A stretch of 64,000 nucleotides of DNA from Flavobacterium sp. 270 (GTDB lineage Bacteria; Bacteroidota; Bacteroidia; Flavobacteriales; Flavobacteriaceae), in the NCBI RefSeq assembly GCF_004368785.1, contig NZ_SODM01000005.1:124001-188000 (forward strand), in the 5' to 3' direction. Within the stretch, counting starts at the first letter, position 1. Each line of letters begins with the position of its first letter. Below the pieces are notes generated by a model. The model did no database searches. It saw only the letters and a program-made list of their open reading frames with translations, and was not told the DNA's origin. Below, piece by piece: positions 62,858 through 64,000 of the stretch. The position numbers and the translations under genes were made by a program.

Positions 62858-64000
62858 ATGAATTCAAACGAAATTGAAATACACAAGGAATTAAAGAAGT
62901 ATTTCGGCTTTAGCCAATTTAAAGGCTTGCAAGAGCAAGTCATTACAAGTATCTTAGGTAAAACGAATACTTTCGTGATTATGCCTACAGGCGGCGGAAA
63001 GTCTCTTTGTTATCAATTACCCGCTTTAATTCAGGACGGAACGGCGATAGTTGTTTCTCCTTTAATTGCATTGATGAAAAATCAGGTCGATGCCATTCGA
63101 AGCCTTTCTTCAGAAAACGGAATTGCCCATGTATTAAATTCATCACTAACCAAAACAGAAATTGCACAAGTCAAAAAAGACATTACTTCTGGTTTGACCA
63201 AACTCTTGTATGTTGCACCAGAATCGCTGACAAAAGAAGAATACGTTCAGTTTTTACAAAGCGTGCCTATTTCTTTTGTAGCTATTGATGAAGCGCACTG
63301 TATTTCAGAATGGGGTCATGATTTTAGGCCGGAATACAGAAACTTAAAGAATATTATTAAACAATTAGGTCAGGTACCTATTATAGGTCTTACGGCAACT
63401 GCAACGCCAAAAGTTCAGGAAGACATTCTTAAAAATCTGGATATGTCTGATGCTAATACTTTTAAGGCATCATTCAACAGACCCAATTTATATTACGAAG
63501 TACGTACAAAAACCAAAAATATAGAATCGGATATTATTCGATTCATCAAACAGCACAAAGGCAAATCTGGAATTATCTATTGCCTGAGCCGTAAAAAAGT
63601 AGAATCTATCGCCGAAGTTTTGCAGGTAAACGGTATTAGTGCCGTTCCGTATCACGCAGGTTTAGATGCTAAAACCAGAGCAAAACATCAGGATATGTTT
63701 TTGATGGAAGATGTAGATGTTGTGGTAGCAACAATTGCATTCGGAATGGGAATTGACAAACCAGACGTTCGATTTGTAATTCACCATGATATTCCAAAAT
63801 CTCTGGAAAGTTATTATCAGGAAACCGGACGCGCTGGACGTGACGGCGGAGAAGGACATTGCCTTGCTTATTACTCCTATAAAGATGTAGAAAAGCTGGA
63901 AAAATTTATGTCTGGAAAACCAGTGGCAGAACAAGAAATTGGATTTGCACTTTTACAAGAAGTTGTGGCTTACGCCGAAACCTCAATGTCACGCAGAAAG
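62858..64000 (+). CDS. recQ: ATP-dependent DNA helicase RecQ, N-terminal part
   Basis: An open frame of 381 codons starting at ATG 62858 and running off the right edge. GFSQFKGLQEQVI (17-29) is the motif 0 region, Walker A is MPTGGGKSLC at 42-51 and Walker B DEAHCISEWGHDFRPEY at 144-160. TATATPKVQEDI, IIYCLSRKKVE, YHAGLDAKTR, VVATIAFGMGIDKPDVRFV-type sequence and the arginine finger in YQETGRAGRDG follow. It unwinds DNA in recombination and repair. It is divergent from the isomerase gene and unrelated to the glycan locus. Confidence 0.96.
   Translation, partial: MNSNEIEIHKELKKYFGFSQFKGLQEQVITSILGKTNTFVIMPTGGGKSLCYQLPALIQDGTAIVVSPLIALMKNQVDAIRSLSSENGIAHVLNSSLTKTEIAQVKKDITSGLTKLLYVAPESLTKEEYVQFLQSVPISFVAIDEAHCISEWGHDFRPEYRNLKNIIKQLGQVPIIGLTATATPKVQEDILKNLDMSDANTFKASFNRPNLYYEVRTKTKNIESDIIRFIKQHKGKSGIIYCLSRKKVESIAEVLQVNGISAVPYHAGLDAKTRAKHQDMFLMEDVDVVVATIAFGMGIDKPDVRFVIHHDIPKSLESYYQETGRAGRDGGEGHCLAYYSYKDVEKLEKFMSGKPVAEQEIGFALLQEVVAYAETSMSRRK

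Noticed and set aside
62772..62867. Longer KdsD protein starting at an ATG at 62867 on the - strand
   Set aside because: The added 32 residues do not look like the family and the start would overlap the recQ start codon and promoter region.
63007..63288. Open frame of 93 codons on the + strand at the right end
   Set aside because: It is out of frame within recQ, whose frame is open from 62858 to the window edge with all helicase motifs.

Overview
The window is AT-rich DNA (roughly 30% G+C by eye) from a member of the Bacteroidota, most likely a Flavobacterium. The evidence is the set of housekeeping genes at the right end (a PorV-family outer-membrane protein of the type IX secretion family, a DUF4105 protein, TatC, LptB, a KdsD/KpsF isomerase, RecQ), the TAnnTTTG-type promoter elements, the frequent TTG start codons and the lack of clear Shine-Dalgarno sequences. 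No rRNA, tRNA, CRISPR array, insertion sequence or phage gene was seen.

Positions 1-55449 form one surface-polysaccharide locus (O-antigen, capsule or exopolysaccharide), all on the + strand. It begins with the end of a Wzz/GumC-like chain-length protein. Then come a Wzx flippase, a WbsX-type enzyme, glycosyltransferases, a Wzy polymerase and acyltransferases (371-9293), followed by sugar epimerases (9293-12371). A broken WbpL-like transferase and aminotransferase lie at 12400-13739, rmlC-rmlD-rmlA at 13760-16072, and an intact WbpL/cupin/aminotransferase/WbpM set at 16102-20751, closed by the only convincing terminator in the locus. An ABC export module (wzm, wzt) with WbqC, methyltransferase, acyltransferase, beta-propeller and WecE-like aminotransferase genes spans 20920-27114. 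A glycosyltransferase-rich stretch follows (27107-37029), with an acyltransferase at 37031-37663. A nonulosonic-acid (sialic/legionaminic-type) module neuB-neuC-GT2-neuA continues directly into a 2-hydroxyacid dehydrogenase, an AsnB-type amidotransferase and an MBOAT/SGNH O-acylation pair (37656-46348). A last set of transferases, a Wzy/ligase protein and a WcaJ-like initiating phosphotransferase ends the locus (46385-55449).

The genes suggest at least two assembly routes: two different initiating transferases (WbpL-like and WcaJ-like), two polymerase-like proteins, and both a flippase and an ABC exporter. Predicted sugar precursors include UDP-QuiNAc or UDP-4-amino sugars (WbpM with the WbpV-like reductase or the aminotransferase), dTDP-L-rhamnose or its 4-epimer (RmlACD plus a WbiB-like epimerase; rmlB is not in the window), dTDP-4-amino-4,6-dideoxyhexose (WecE-like) and a CMP-nonulosonate (NeuCBA).

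From 55450 to the end the window carries conserved core genes: DUF4105, PorV-family and pssA, a GH25 lysozyme, a DUF5808 protein, lptB, an AhpD-like protein, tatC, kdsD, and divergent recQ, which runs off the right edge. All functions are assigned by reading motifs and context; no database search was possible.
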